Source: Blastococcus sp. KM273128
Lineage (GTDB): Bacteria; Actinomycetota; Actinomycetes; Mycobacteriales; Geodermatophilaceae
DNA length: 64,000 nucleotides
NCBI RefSeq assembly: GCF_021698975.1
Contig: NZ_SSXA01000003.1
Location: forward strand, 1-64,000
Direction: 5' to 3'
Each line of letters opens with the position of its first letter. The stretch's first letter is position 1. Below the pieces are notes generated by a model. That model was not told the DNA's origin. It was given only the letters and a program-made list of their open reading frames with translations, and did not search any database. A program made the translations under genes and the position numbers. Positions 30,105 to 38,044 of the stretch are shown here, one piece after another.

Positions 30105-30168
30105 TGCACTTTCCGCCCCGACGGTTTGTGCACTTTCCGCCCCGACGGTTCGTGCACCAACCGCCCGG
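30104..30168. repeat. 24-bp tandem repeat, 2.7 copies
   Basis: Units 30104-30127 and 30128-30151 are identical except for the last base (GTGCACTTTCCGCCCCGACG then GTTT or GTTC); a third, diverged partial unit starts GTGCACCAACCGCCC at 30152. Each unit opens with GTGCAC, a palindrome. It lies between the acetoacetyl-CoA synthetase stop and the acyl-CoA dehydrogenase start. Confidence 0.85.
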
Positions 30169-30173
30169 TGACA

Positions 30174-30240
30174 GTGATCACCTCGGCGGATGAGCCGGCT
30201 GCGCGGGGGGAAGGTCCTGCCGCCAGGGTGCAGTGATCAC
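30174..30240 (+). promoter_or_regulatory. pair of CAGTGATCACC sites upstream of acyl-CoA dehydrogenase
   Basis: The 8-bp palindrome GTGATCAC occurs at 30174-30181 and 30233-30240, each as CAGTGATCACC, 59 bp apart. The downstream copy is 24 bp before the ATG. They could be binding sites for a regulator; none is identified. Confidence 0.4.
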
Positions 30241-30264
30241 CGCCCTCGACGAGGAGGACGAGCC

Positions 30265-31521
30265 ATGCCGACCGCCGACGAGATCCTCGAGCCGCAGCCG
30301 CCCGCGCTGCTGCCACCGTGGCACACCCCGGAGCGGGAGGCGCTGCAGGAGCAGGCGCGCCGGTTCGCGATGGAGGAGGTGCTGCCGGTCGCGGACGAGC
30401 TCGACCCGCAGAAGGGCCTCATCCCGGCGTCGCTGCTGGCCAGGCTCGCCGAGCTGGGCTACTTCGGCATCACCGTGCCCGCCGAGCAGGGCGGGATGGG
30501 CCTCGGCGTCTTCGAGTACTGCATGGTCAGCGAGGAGCTCGCCCGCGCCTGGATGTCGACGGCCAGCATCCTGGCCCGCTCGCAGGGCCTCGGGACGGCG
30601 GTGCCCGACGCGGACCGCCGGCACGAGTTGATGGCCCGCAGCGCCCGCGGCGAGTGGATCGGTGCGATCGCGCTCTCCGAGCCCGACGCCGGCTCCGACC
30701 TGGCCGGCGTCTCCACCCGCGCGGTCCTCGACGGCGACGAGTGGGTCGTCACCGGCCGCAAGCGGTGGTGCGGCAACGCCGAGGCCGCGGACTTCATCCA
30801 GGTGCTGGTGCGCGAGCGCGATCCCGAGCCGGGGGAGTCGCGCTCGGCCGGGCTGCTCAACCTGCTGCTGGAGAAGGAGCGCGGCGCGTTCCCCGAGGGG
30901 CTGACCGGCTCCCCCATCGACAAGATCGGCTACCACGGCTTCCTGACCTGGGACCTCACCTTCGACGGCGTCCGCATCCCCAAGGACAACGTCATCGACC
31001 AGGCCAAGGCCGCCCGCGAGGACAGCGACGCCGAGGGCGAGGAGGCGAAGCAGGCGGGCTTCGCCGAGGCGCAGAAGTTCCTCAACACCGCGCGGGTGCA
31101 CACCGCGGCGCGGGCGGTCGGGCTGGCGCGGGCCGCGCTGGAGGACTCGATCCGCTACCTGCAGGAGCGCGAGCAGTTCGGCCACCCGATCGGCGACTTC
31201 CAGGCGCTGCGGTTCGCCGTCGCCGAGATGGCCTCGCAGATCGAGCAGTCCCGGGCCTTCTACCGGCAGGTCGCCCACCTGCTCGACCTCGGGCTGCCGG
31301 TCGCCAAGGAGGCGTCGATGGTGAAGCTCGAGGCCACCGAGATGTCGGTGCGGGTGACCAACCAGGCCATGCAGCTGCACGGCGGCAACGGCTACACCAC
31401 CGAGCGGCAGGTGGAGCGGCACTGGCGGGACGCCCGGCTGACCACGATCTTCGAGGGCACCAGCGAGATCCAGAAGCGGATCATCAGCGACCGCCTGCTG
31501 CCCCGCTCACCCCTCGGCTGA
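30265..31521 (+). CDS. acyl-CoA dehydrogenase
   Basis: 418 aa from ATG 30265, preceded by GAGGAGGA. Family motifs: IALSEPDAGSDLAGV (FAD/substrate loop), VVTGRKRWCGNAE, YLQEREQFGHPIGDFQ, and the C-terminal AMQLHGGNGYTTERQVERHW with RLTTIFEGTSEIQK, where Glu is the position of the catalytic base in many ACADs. It oxidises an acyl-CoA to the enoyl-CoA with electron transfer flavoprotein. An acidic insertion (REDSDAEGEEAKQ) near residue 255 is unusual and probably a surface loop. Confidence 0.92.
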   Translation: MPTADEILEPQPPALLPPWHTPEREALQEQARRFAMEEVLPVADELDPQKGLIPASLLARLAELGYFGITVPAEQGGMGLGVFEYCMVSEELARAWMSTASILARSQGLGTAVPDADRRHELMARSARGEWIGAIALSEPDAGSDLAGVSTRAVLDGDEWVVTGRKRWCGNAEAADFIQVLVRERDPEPGESRSAGLLNLLLEKERGAFPEGLTGSPIDKIGYHGFLTWDLTFDGVRIPKDNVIDQAKAAREDSDAEGEEAKQAGFAEAQKFLNTARVHTAARAVGLARAALEDSIRYLQEREQFGHPIGDFQALRFAVAEMASQIEQSRAFYRQVAHLLDLGLPVAKEASMVKLEATEMSVRVTNQAMQLHGGNGYTTERQVERHWRDARLTTIFEGTSEIQKRIISDRLLPRSPLG

Positions 31522-31524
31522 GGA

Positions 31525-31576
31525 CTGTGCACCTGCCGGGGTCACGCGGGCGCGCGTGACCCCGGCAAGTGCACAG
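31525..31576. terminator. bidirectional hairpin terminator
   Basis: Arms of 24 bp, 31525-31548 and 31553-31576, with one mismatch and a 4-nt loop; the stem begins CTGTGCAC and continues TGCCGGGGTCACGCG. It lies exactly between convergent genes (stops at 31521 and 31587). Confidence 0.8.
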
Positions 31577-31586
31577 CGGCGGTGGA

Positions 31587-32585
31587 TCAGCCCAGCGCGA
31601 TCGGCATGAGCATGCTGACGTCGCCCGCACGGTCGGGCGAGCGCAGCACCAGCGGCGAGATCGGCCCGTCGAGGTGGAGCACCAGCTGCCCGGCGCCCTC
31701 CGCGTCGAGCGCCTCCAGCAGGAACGCGCGGTCCACGCCCACCTCGACGTCGCCGAGGGTGAGCACGGCCGCGGTCTGCTCGGCGCCGTCCTCCGGGCGG
31801 CGCACCGTGCGGCTGGGCGCGGCGGCGACCTCCGCGCGGAACCGGTCGACGTCGAGCTCCACCCGCCGGGCGGCACCCTCCGGCAGCACCCGCCGGTAGT
31901 CGGGGAAACCGGCGTCCACCCGCCGGGCCGTGTGCGCCCGGCCGCCCGCCTCCACCACGACGTCGTCCCCGTCCACCCGCACGGTGGCCGGGCCGTCCGC
32001 AGCCGTCCCGAGGAGCTCGTCCACGAGACCGATCGGCAGGATGGCGCTGACCGGCCCGCCGGCGAGCGTCCCCGGCACCTGGCGGACGGCGAGCCGGTAG
32101 CGGTCGCTGGCCACCAGGCGGACGGCGTCGGCGTCGGCGTCGAGCAGCACGCCGGTGAGCATCGGCAGCCCCGGGTCCGTGCCGACGGCGAAGCGGACGC
32201 CGCGCAGCGCGTCGAGCAGGGCGGTGGTCGTGGTGGTGATCGTGGTCATCGGGCTCTCCTCGGCCAGCAGGGATCGGGCTGCGGAGAGCTCGCGACGGGC
32301 GTCGGCCAGGCCGGCCTCCAGGCGCCGCAGGTGCGCCTCGAGGACGGCGTCGACCGCGGCCGGGTCGTCCCGGTGGGCCACGACCCGGCGGATCTCGGCC
32401 AACGGCATGCCGACCCGCCGGAGCCGGGCCACCAGCCGGGCGGCGACGACCTGCTCGTCGCTGTACCAGCGGTAACCGGTCCACGGGTCCACGTGCGCGG
32501 GCACGAGCACCCCGGCGCCGTCGTAGAACCGCAGCGCGCTCACCGTCAGGCCCGAGTCGCGGGCCAGCCGGCCGATCCCCCGCAT
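31587..32585 (-). CDS. MerR-type regulator fused to DNA sliding-clamp (DnaN-like) domains
   Basis: 332 aa from ATG 32585, with GGAGGG 5 nt upstream. Residues 1-70 are a MerR winged helix (GIGRLARDSGLTVSALRFYD, then GYRWYSDEQ). Residues about 75-108 form the dimer helix. From about 110 to the end the sequence reads as two beta-clamp domains: LPMLTGVLLDADADAVRLVA followed by SDRYRLAVRQ (compare DnaN domain 2), RVDAGFPDYRRVLP (start of DnaN domain 3) and a final LMPI-like strand. The first clamp domain is absent. Clamp folds here may serve as dimer or ligand modules rather than on DNA. Effector unknown. Confidence 0.85.
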   Translation of the reverse strand: MRGIGRLARDSGLTVSALRFYDGAGVLVPAHVDPWTGYRWYSDEQVVAARLVARLRRVGMPLAEIRRVVAHRDDPAAVDAVLEAHLRRLEAGLADARRELSAARSLLAEESPMTTITTTTTALLDALRGVRFAVGTDPGLPMLTGVLLDADADAVRLVASDRYRLAVRQVPGTLAGGPVSAILPIGLVDELLGTAADGPATVRVDGDDVVVEAGGRAHTARRVDAGFPDYRRVLPEGAARRVELDVDRFRAEVAAAPSRTVRRPEDGAEQTAAVLTLGDVEVGVDRAFLLEALDAEGAGQLVLHLDGPISPLVLRSPDRAGDVSMLMPIALG

Positions 32586-32604
32586 GCGTCCCTCCACGGG
32601 GAGC

Positions 32605-32635
32605 ACCGTCGGGCCTCGACCGGGTCGAGGGTCAA
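32605..32635 (-). promoter_or_regulatory. MerR-type promoter/operator of the MerR-clamp gene
   Basis: Minus strand: TTGACC (32635-32630), a 19-bp spacer, then GACGGT (32610-32605). The spacer region contains CCTCGACCCGGTCGAGG (32630-32614), a perfect 8+8 inverted repeat with one central base. A 19-bp spacer filled by a palindrome is the classic layout for promoters twisted into activity by MerR proteins. Confidence 0.7.
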
Positions 32636-32638
32636 GCA

Positions 32639-33769
32639 TCAGGCGTCGTCCGGGTGCTCGGCCGGCTCCCGCGGGCGCACGGCGTCCAGCGAGCGGCGGA
32701 CGTTGCCGAAGATGTTCCCGGCCTCGAACAGGTCGTCGTCGGTGGTAGCCCGCGCCCGGCGCAGCTCGGTGGCGAACGCGGCGACGGCGCCGTCGGCACG
32801 GCGGACCGCCTCGGGATCGGCGGCCGCCCCCTCGACGGAGCGGAGCACCTCGGCCAGCGCGGCCAGCGCCTGCGCCGCGGAGGGGCGCAGCGCCGGCCCG
32901 AGCGCGACCCGCTCGTGCTCCGCGACCTCGGTCTCGGCGATCACGAGGGTGAGGTCCTCGACCAGCAGGGTGAGCCGCTCCAGCGCCCGGGCCTGCTCGT
33001 ACAGCCGGTCGGCGGCGGGCCGGTAGCGGGCGGCCCGGCGGTTGCCGCGTCGGGCCTCGTCGGTCTCCTGCACGGCCTCTCGCATCTGGGCGAGCAGCGG
33101 GTCGATGGTGCGCATGCGACCGCGCCACTCGTCCTGCGTCGGCGGGTGCTCCTGGCGCAGCCCGTCGGCCAGGTCGTCGAGCTGGCCGGCGAGCGTCTCG
33201 CGCAGCGCCCCCAGCGCGTCGTCGGCGGGGGCGAGCGGCAGCGGCGGGAACGCCGCGGCGACCAGGATGCCGACGAGCGCGCCGGCGAAGGTCAGGCCGG
33301 CGAAGCCGAGGACGTACCCGGTCGGGTTGCCCTGGCCGAGGATGAGCGTGAACAGGGCCGCCGTCGGCAGCCAGCTGCTGCCGCTGCCCAGCCGCCGCCA
33401 GCCGGCCAGCAGCACGCCGGTGGCCACCACCAGCGCCAGGGCCAGCAGCTGGGGGTCGACGAGCGCGTCGCCGGCGAGCGCGACCGCGGCGCCCAGGGCG
33501 ATCGAGGCCACGGTCTGGAGCGACTGGCGCACCGAGCTGGCCAGCGTGGAGGCGGTCGTGGCGACGACGGCGCCGAGCGGTGCGTAGTAGGGGTAGTCGG
33601 CGACCGGCCCGGGGACCAGCTGCGCCAGCACCCAGGCCACCGTCGCCGCGACCGCCGCCCGGACGGCGAGCCCGATCCGCGGGTGGCGGGCCCAGGTGCG
33701 GCGCACCGCCCCGGGCCGGCGGGCCCGGCGGGCAACCGAGGGGACCGTGCCGTGCTGCATCGTCCTCAT
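32639..33769 (-). CDS. FUSC/ArAE-type membrane protein (aromatic acid exporter family)
   Basis: 376 aa if started at ATG 33769, which has GGGGACGGG just before it; ATG 33799 and 33760 are alternatives. Residues about 25-170 hold several membrane segments with the family-like PYYAPLGAVVATTASTLASS region. The C-terminal ~200 residues are soluble, helical and charged. Relatives (AaeB, YccS types) export aromatic acids or other small molecules. Lies directly upstream of the MerR-clamp gene, whose promoter starts 3 bp from this stop. Confidence 0.8.
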   Translation of the reverse strand: MRTMQHGTVPSVARRARRPGAVRRTWARHPRIGLAVRAAVAATVAWVLAQLVPGPVADYPYYAPLGAVVATTASTLASSVRQSLQTVASIALGAAVALAGDALVDPQLLALALVVATGVLLAGWRRLGSGSSWLPTAALFTLILGQGNPTGYVLGFAGLTFAGALVGILVAAAFPPLPLAPADDALGALRETLAGQLDDLADGLRQEHPPTQDEWRGRMRTIDPLLAQMREAVQETDEARRGNRRAARYRPAADRLYEQARALERLTLLVEDLTLVIAETEVAEHERVALGPALRPSAAQALAALAEVLRSVEGAAADPEAVRRADGAVAAFATELRRARATTDDDLFEAGNIFGNVRRSLDAVRPREPAEHPDDA

Positions 33770-33809
33770 CCCGTCCCCGGAGCTGACCCGACCTGGCATT
33801 GCACCACGG

Positions 33810-35051
33810 TCAGCCGGCGACGGGCACGTCGTCCTCGGCGTGCGCGATGTGCGCGAGCTGCTTCCAGATGAGCACCAGGATGACCGCCGACCCCGCGAAC
33901 GCGAACCAGAACGGCCCGGTGATGCCCCAGACCCGGGCGATCAGCCCGCCAGCGGCCTGGCCGGCGACGATCCCGCCGAAGACCCCGAGGTAGTAGAGGC
34001 TGCCCACCCGGCCCTGCAGGTGCGCGGGGACGGCGCGCATGCGCACGGTGCGCGACGTCGTCCCCCACACGAACGCGTGCGCCCCGAACACGAACAGGAT
34101 CGCCGCCGCCACCCAGGGCGCCGTGGTCAGCGCCAGCCCGAGGTGGGTGAAGGTCTCGATGACCAGGCCGATGCGCATGAGCAGGGCCAGGCTCGCGCGC
34201 CGGGCCAGCCAGTCGTAGGACACGGTGCCGAGCAGCCCGCCGACCGCCGTCACCGTCGTCAGCAGGCCGAACCCGATCGCGCCGAGGTCGAGCCGGTCGG
34301 TCGCGTACAGGACCAGCACCGACCAGGCGGCGCCGTAGGTGACGTTGAAGGTGACGATGGTGATCGTCAGCGTGCGGACCGGGCCGTTGCCCCAGGTCCA
34401 GCGCAGCCCCTCGACGATCTCCCGGCCGACGTGCCGCTCGCCGGGGGTGCGGGGGAGCGGCGGCAGCGCCATGCGCACCAGCAGCAGCGCGCCGAGCGCC
34501 ACGCACAGCCCCTGCACGAGGAACGGCCAGGCCGAGCCGGCCGCGAACAGCACCGCGCCCAGGGCCGGACCGGCCATCTGGTTCATGGTCAGCGCGCCGG
34601 CCATCAGCCGGGCGTTGCCGGTGCCGAGGTCGGCGCGGCCGACGACCATCGGCAGCAGCGTCCCGGAGGTGGTGTCGGCGAAGACCTCGGCGGTGCCCAG
34701 CAGGAACATCGCGGCCAGGACCACGACCACGGTCACCTGCCCGGTGACGAGCGCGAGGGTCAGGACGCCGAGGACGACGGCGCGCGCGACGTCGACGGCG
34801 ATGACCAGCAGCCGGCGGTCCACCCGGTCGGCCAGCACCCCGGCGTAGAGGCCGAACAGCAGCCAGGGCAGCCGCTGCAGCAGCGCGGCGAGCGCGACGA
34901 CGAACGGGTCGCTGGTCTGCGCGGCCACCAGCAGCGGCCCGGCGGCCAGGGCGATGCCGTCGCCGAGGTTGGTGGCCCAGGAGGAGCCGACCAGCCAGCG
35001 GAACGGCGTTCCCATGCGGGCCGGGAGCACTGCTTCGACGACCCGGCCCAC
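33810..35051 (-). CDS. MFS transporter (enterobactin-exporter/MFS_3 type)
   Basis: 413 aa, twelve predicted membrane segments. LYAGVLADRVDRRLLVIAVD is the MFS motif A between helices 2 and 3; PAHLQGRVGSLYYLGVFGG matches the second-half block common in MFS_3. Probably drug or metabolite efflux. GTG at 35051 used; TAAGCT lies 9 nt upstream, so the leader would be very short. ATG at 35015 (MGTPFRWLVGSSW) is a reasonable alternative start. Confidence 0.87.
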   Translation of the reverse strand: MGRVVEAVLPARMGTPFRWLVGSSWATNLGDGIALAAGPLLVAAQTSDPFVVALAALLQRLPWLLFGLYAGVLADRVDRRLLVIAVDVARAVVLGVLTLALVTGQVTVVVVLAAMFLLGTAEVFADTTSGTLLPMVVGRADLGTGNARLMAGALTMNQMAGPALGAVLFAAGSAWPFLVQGLCVALGALLLVRMALPPLPRTPGERHVGREIVEGLRWTWGNGPVRTLTITIVTFNVTYGAAWSVLVLYATDRLDLGAIGFGLLTTVTAVGGLLGTVSYDWLARRASLALLMRIGLVIETFTHLGLALTTAPWVAAAILFVFGAHAFVWGTTSRTVRMRAVPAHLQGRVGSLYYLGVFGGIVAGQAAGGLIARVWGITGPFWFAFAGSAVILVLIWKQLAHIAHAEDDVPVAG

Positions 35052-35084
35052 GAGGGAGAGAGCTTAGGGCCGCCGCCGGGAACG

Positions 35085-35429
35085 TCAGCGCGGCGCCGTC
35101 TGCTCCGCGTTGAACTCCAGGACGGCGTCGACCCAGAAGCGCAGGTCCTCGTCCCGGACCAGCGCGTCCCCGTCGACGGCGATCCAGCCCTCGCCCATCG
35201 ACCGGCCCGCGCCCATCTCCGCCCGGCGCGCCCCGGGGGCCTCGAGGTACCCGGCGTCGCGGTCGCGGGAGACGCGCACCAGCAGGGCGCCGCCCCCGGC
35301 CGACACGCAGGCCACCATCTTCTCGTCGACCATGAACGCGAGCCCGCCGAACATCTTCACCTCGCGGACGGCCCTCCCGTCGGGGAGCGCGTCGCGGACG
35401 CGGTCGGCGAGCGCGGCGTCGTAGGCCAT
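35085..35429 (-). CDS. TfoX/Sxy N-terminal domain protein
   Basis: 114 aa from ATG 35429 (MAYDAALADRVRDAL). The REVKMFGGLAFMVDEKMV block is the TfoX N-terminal domain signature. In gamma-proteobacteria the full-length protein controls competence; isolated N-domains in actinobacteria have no known role. Upstream in-frame codons are low-complexity and were rejected. Confidence 0.85.
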   Translation of the reverse strand: MAYDAALADRVRDALPDGRAVREVKMFGGLAFMVDEKMVACVSAGGGALLVRVSRDRDAGYLEAPGARRAEMGAGRSMGEGWIAVDGDALVRDEDLRFWVDAVLEFNAEQTAPR

Positions 35430-35473
35430 GCGCGGTCCTCTCGTGGGGGGCCCCGGCAGCGTAGGGCCCGCGG

Positions 35474-36175
35474 TCACCCCACGGGCGGTCTGCGCTCCTC
35501 CCGGCCGCGGGACGGCCGCCGAGCGCGGACCAGCAGCCACAGCGCGAGCAGCACCTCGCCCGGGAACGTGACCAGCGCGACGGTCGGCCAGGAGCCGCCC
35601 GAGAGCACCGCACCGGCGCTGTCGTGGGCGTAGCCCAGACCGGCCACGACGAGCAGGACGCCCAGCACCCGCGGGGTCCAGGCCGAGCGGGTGGCCAGCA
35701 CCCCGACGAGCACCAGGTGGACGCCGAACAGCAGGAGGCCGGCGTTCCAGACCGCCTCGAACCGGTCGATCGCCGCCGCGCCGAGCACCGGGTCGGTCGC
35801 GAGCAGGTCGGCCGCGGCTGCCAGGTGGCCGATCGCGACGAGGAACACGGCCGCGTAGACGAGCCGGAACGCCGCGGCGAGCAGCGACAGCCCGGCATCC
35901 ACCGGTGCGAACACCCGGTGCAGCGCCCAGGCCACGGCGACGTCGAGCGCGACCACGGCGGTCAGGCAGACGATGCCGGCGCGGAACAGCCCCTCGGCGG
36001 CGAGCACGTCGGTGGCTGTGCGTGCCGGGTCGCCGGGCGTCACCAGCCCCTGCACGCCCAGGCCGTAGCCCATCCCGGCGAGCACCGCCATGAGCAGGAG
36101 CGACGTGCCGGCGACCAGCCCGGCGCGGCGGTCCGGTCCCGGCGGCGCCGCCACCGGGACGGCGGTCGCGGTCAC
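35474..36175 (-). CDS. DUF4386 family membrane protein
   Basis: 233 aa, GTG at 36175 overlapping the previous stop by GTGA. Six hydrophobic segments; DUF4386-like blocks are AEGLFRAGIVCLTAVVALDV, the central FRLVYAAVFLVAIGHL and HLVLVGVLATRS. Function unknown. Coupled to the deazaflavin-type oxidoreductase and therefore probably under the same TetR-type operators. Confidence 0.82.
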   Translation of the reverse strand: MTATAVPVAAPPGPDRRAGLVAGTSLLLMAVLAGMGYGLGVQGLVTPGDPARTATDVLAAEGLFRAGIVCLTAVVALDVAVAWALHRVFAPVDAGLSLLAAAFRLVYAAVFLVAIGHLAAAADLLATDPVLGAAAIDRFEAVWNAGLLLFGVHLVLVGVLATRSAWTPRVLGVLLVVAGLGYAHDSAGAVLSGGSWPTVALVTFPGEVLLALWLLVRARRPSRGREERRPPVG

Positions 36176-36639
36176 CGGCCGGCCTCCGTCACGCGGAGGA
36201 AGTCGCCGACGCCGAAGAGGCGGTGCATCCGCCGCTCGAACGGTGGGAAGAACCGGTCCGCCTCGGCCGCCGGGACCAGGCGCGGTCGCTCCACCGGTAC
36301 CGACCGGCCCTCGTGCTCGACGGTGGCGCCCCCGCCCGTCAGGACGTTGCGCACCCAGTCGGCGCCCGGGCCGTAGGGAAGGGCGAAGACGAAGCCGTCG
36401 CCGGTGGGCACCGCGACCGCCGGCGTCCGGTACGCGGTACCGCTGGCGCGGCCGCGGTGGTGCACGACCGCCGCGTACGCCCCCGGCTGCCCCGCCGTGG
36501 CGAGCTGGCGGGGGTTGGTCACGTCGCGGTTGAAGCGGCGGACGGCGCGCTGCACCGGGGGCCACTTCGCGCGGAAGGACTGGACGAACAGCGCGGCCAG
36601 CAGCACGACCAGCGCTGCAGTGGCCCGGACGGCTCCCAT
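36172..36639 (-). CDS. nitroreductase/deazaflavin-dependent oxidoreductase (DDN-like)
   Basis: 155 aa. An N-terminal hydrophobic segment (AALVVLLAALFVQSF) anchors it. RNVLTGGGATVEHEGR is the DDN-family block, and TPAVAVPTGDGFVFALPYGP the split-barrel core binding F420 or a flavin. DDN relatives reduce quinones or nitroimidazoles with F420H2. Cofactor not proven. Two TetR-type palindromes lie 10-40 bp upstream of the ATG. Confidence 0.82.
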   Translation of the reverse strand: MGAVRATAALVVLLAALFVQSFRAKWPPVQRAVRRFNRDVTNPRQLATAGQPGAYAAVVHHRGRASGTAYRTPAVAVPTGDGFVFALPYGPGADWVRNVLTGGGATVEHEGRSVPVERPRLVPAAEADRFFPPFERRMHRLFGVGDFLRVTEAGR

Positions 36640-36648
36640 GGCGTCTCC

Positions 36649-36679
36649 CTTACGTCGTAAGCCTCCTTACGGCGTAAGG
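36649..36679 (-). promoter_or_regulatory. two TetR-type operators
   Basis: CTTACGTCGTAAG (36649-36661) and CCTTACGGCGTAAGG (36665-36679) are palindromes centred 17 bp apart, directly upstream of the DDN-like gene. A third site of the same sequence lies at 37438-37452 before the TetR gene. Confidence 0.8.
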
Positions 36680-36717
36680 TAGCGGGCGCGCGGGGGCGTG
36701 TCCAGCCGGTCGGGAGC

Positions 36718-37410
36718 TCAGTCCCGGGAGACGCGCCGGTCGAGGCCGTCGAGCAGGAGGTCGAGGGCGAACTCGAACTCGGCCTGGTCGTCGCACCAGC
36801 CGAGCATGCCGTCGTCCTGGTGCGCGGTGTCGGCGAGCATGCCGGCGAGGTGCGGGTAGACGTCGGCCAGCTGCTCGAGCATCGCCATCGCGTCCGCACC
36901 CCCGGTCTCGGGATCGGCGGGGGCGAACAGCTCGCGGGTGAAGCCGAGCGCCCGGGAGCCGAGCGCGTGCATGGCGTGGTGCGCGAGGTCGTAGGAGAAG
37001 CCCCCCGCCCGCAGGATGCCGAGGAGCCCGTCGAAGTAGCCGATGATCTCGGCGTTCATGGCGGTCCGCGTCTCGATGACCGTCGGCGCCCACGGGTGGC
37101 GCAGCAGGACCTGGCGGGCGGTGAGGATGCGGGCCCGCAACGCCGCGCGCCAGTCCTCCTCCGGGTCCGGGCCGACGCCGGCCACTGCGGCCACGATCTC
37201 GCCGACCACCACCTCCACGACGCCGTCGAGGACGGCCTCCTTGTTCGCGACGTGGTGGTAGAGCGACATCGCCTCGACGTCCAGGTCCTGCGCCAGCCGC
37301 CGCATGGTGAGCGCGGGCAGCCCGTCGCGGTCGGCGAGCTCCACCGCGGCCTGCAGCACGCGGCGGCGGGTCAGCGCGGAGCGGGCGGCGACGTCGGTAC
37401 GGGGAGCCAT
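36718..37410 (-). CDS. TetR family transcriptional repressor
   Basis: 230 aa from ATG 37410. N-terminal HTH: RRRVLQAAVELADRDGLPAL, then MRRLAQDLDVEAMSLYHHV and KEAVLDG, the TetR recognition helix pattern. The C-terminal half resembles the tetracycline-repressor-type ligand domain. Matching palindromes before its own gene and before the downstream DDN-DUF4386 pair suggest it represses both. Inducer unknown. Confidence 0.9.
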   Translation of the reverse strand: MAPRTDVAARSALTRRRVLQAAVELADRDGLPALTMRRLAQDLDVEAMSLYHHVANKEAVLDGVVEVVVGEIVAAVAGVGPDPEEDWRAALRARILTARQVLLRHPWAPTVIETRTAMNAEIIGYFDGLLGILRAGGFSYDLAHHAMHALGSRALGFTRELFAPADPETGGADAMAMLEQLADVYPHLAGMLADTAHQDDGMLGWCDDQAEFEFALDLLLDGLDRRVSRD

Positions 37411-37437
37411 GGACCACCTGTCCGCGGGAGGGGCGAC

Positions 37438-37452
37438 CCGTACAGCGTAAGG
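37438..37452 (-). promoter_or_regulatory. TetR-type operator before tetR
   Basis: CCGTACAGCGTAAGG matches the 36665-36679 operator at 13 of 15 positions and sits 28-42 bp upstream of the TetR start, between it and the cupin stop. It implies autoregulation. Confidence 0.7.
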
Positions 37453-37459
37453 AGGTCGC

Positions 37460-37972
37460 TCACCAGGCCGGTGGCGTGAGGTCATAGCGCCGCACCACGT
37501 CGGCCTGCCAGTCGGGCTCGCCGAACTCCAGGCCGTACGAGGCGGCGAGCGCGACGAACTCCTGCGGATCCGTGACCCCGGCGGCGGCGAGGTCGGCGAC
37601 GTCCCGGAAGAACAGCTCGAACCCAGCGGGGCTGATGATCTCGATCATCCGGGCCGGGGCGTCGCCCGCATTCCACATGGCGTGCATCTCGCCCCGCGGC
37701 TTGGTGATGTAGCCGCCCGGGCCCAGCACGGCCTCCCGGTCACCGGACCGGAAACCGATCTCGCCCTCGACGACGATCGAGTACTCGTCCTCGCGCGTGT
37801 GCAGGTGCGCCGACACGTAGGTACCGACCGCGAACGGGTGCTCGACCACGGCCAGCGAGCCACCGGTGTCCGCGCCCCACAGCTTGAAGGCCACGCCGAG
37901 GCCGTCCCCGAGGTCGGCCGCGCGCCCCTCACCCGGGCGCACCACGGTGAGCGGCGGTGCCTCGTCGTCCAT
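37460..37972 (-). CDS. cupin domain protein
   Basis: 170 aa. Cupin motif 1 SAHLHTREDEYSIVVEGEIG (His, His, Glu ligands) and motif 2 PRGEMHAMWNAGDAPARM (His) are intact, so a metal site is likely. The C-terminal helices (FFRDVADLAAAGVTD) fit actinobacterial cupins of unknown substrate. Same strand as tetR, 49 bp upstream. Confidence 0.85.
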   Translation of the reverse strand: MDDEAPPLTVVRPGEGRAADLGDGLGVAFKLWGADTGGSLAVVEHPFAVGTYVSAHLHTREDEYSIVVEGEIGFRSGDREAVLGPGGYITKPRGEMHAMWNAGDAPARMIEIISPAGFELFFRDVADLAAAGVTDPQEFVALAASYGLEFGEPDWQADVVRRYDLTPPAW

Positions 37973-38044
37973 GGCCCCTCCCGGGTCTCGGCGTCGATGC
38001 TGGCCCGGCCGCAGCAGCGTGTCGAGGGGTCCGCCGCGCGCCGG

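Noticed and set aside
30104..30168. CRISPR-like short repeats
   Set aside because: The 24-bp units are directly tandem with no spacers and no cas genes nearby.
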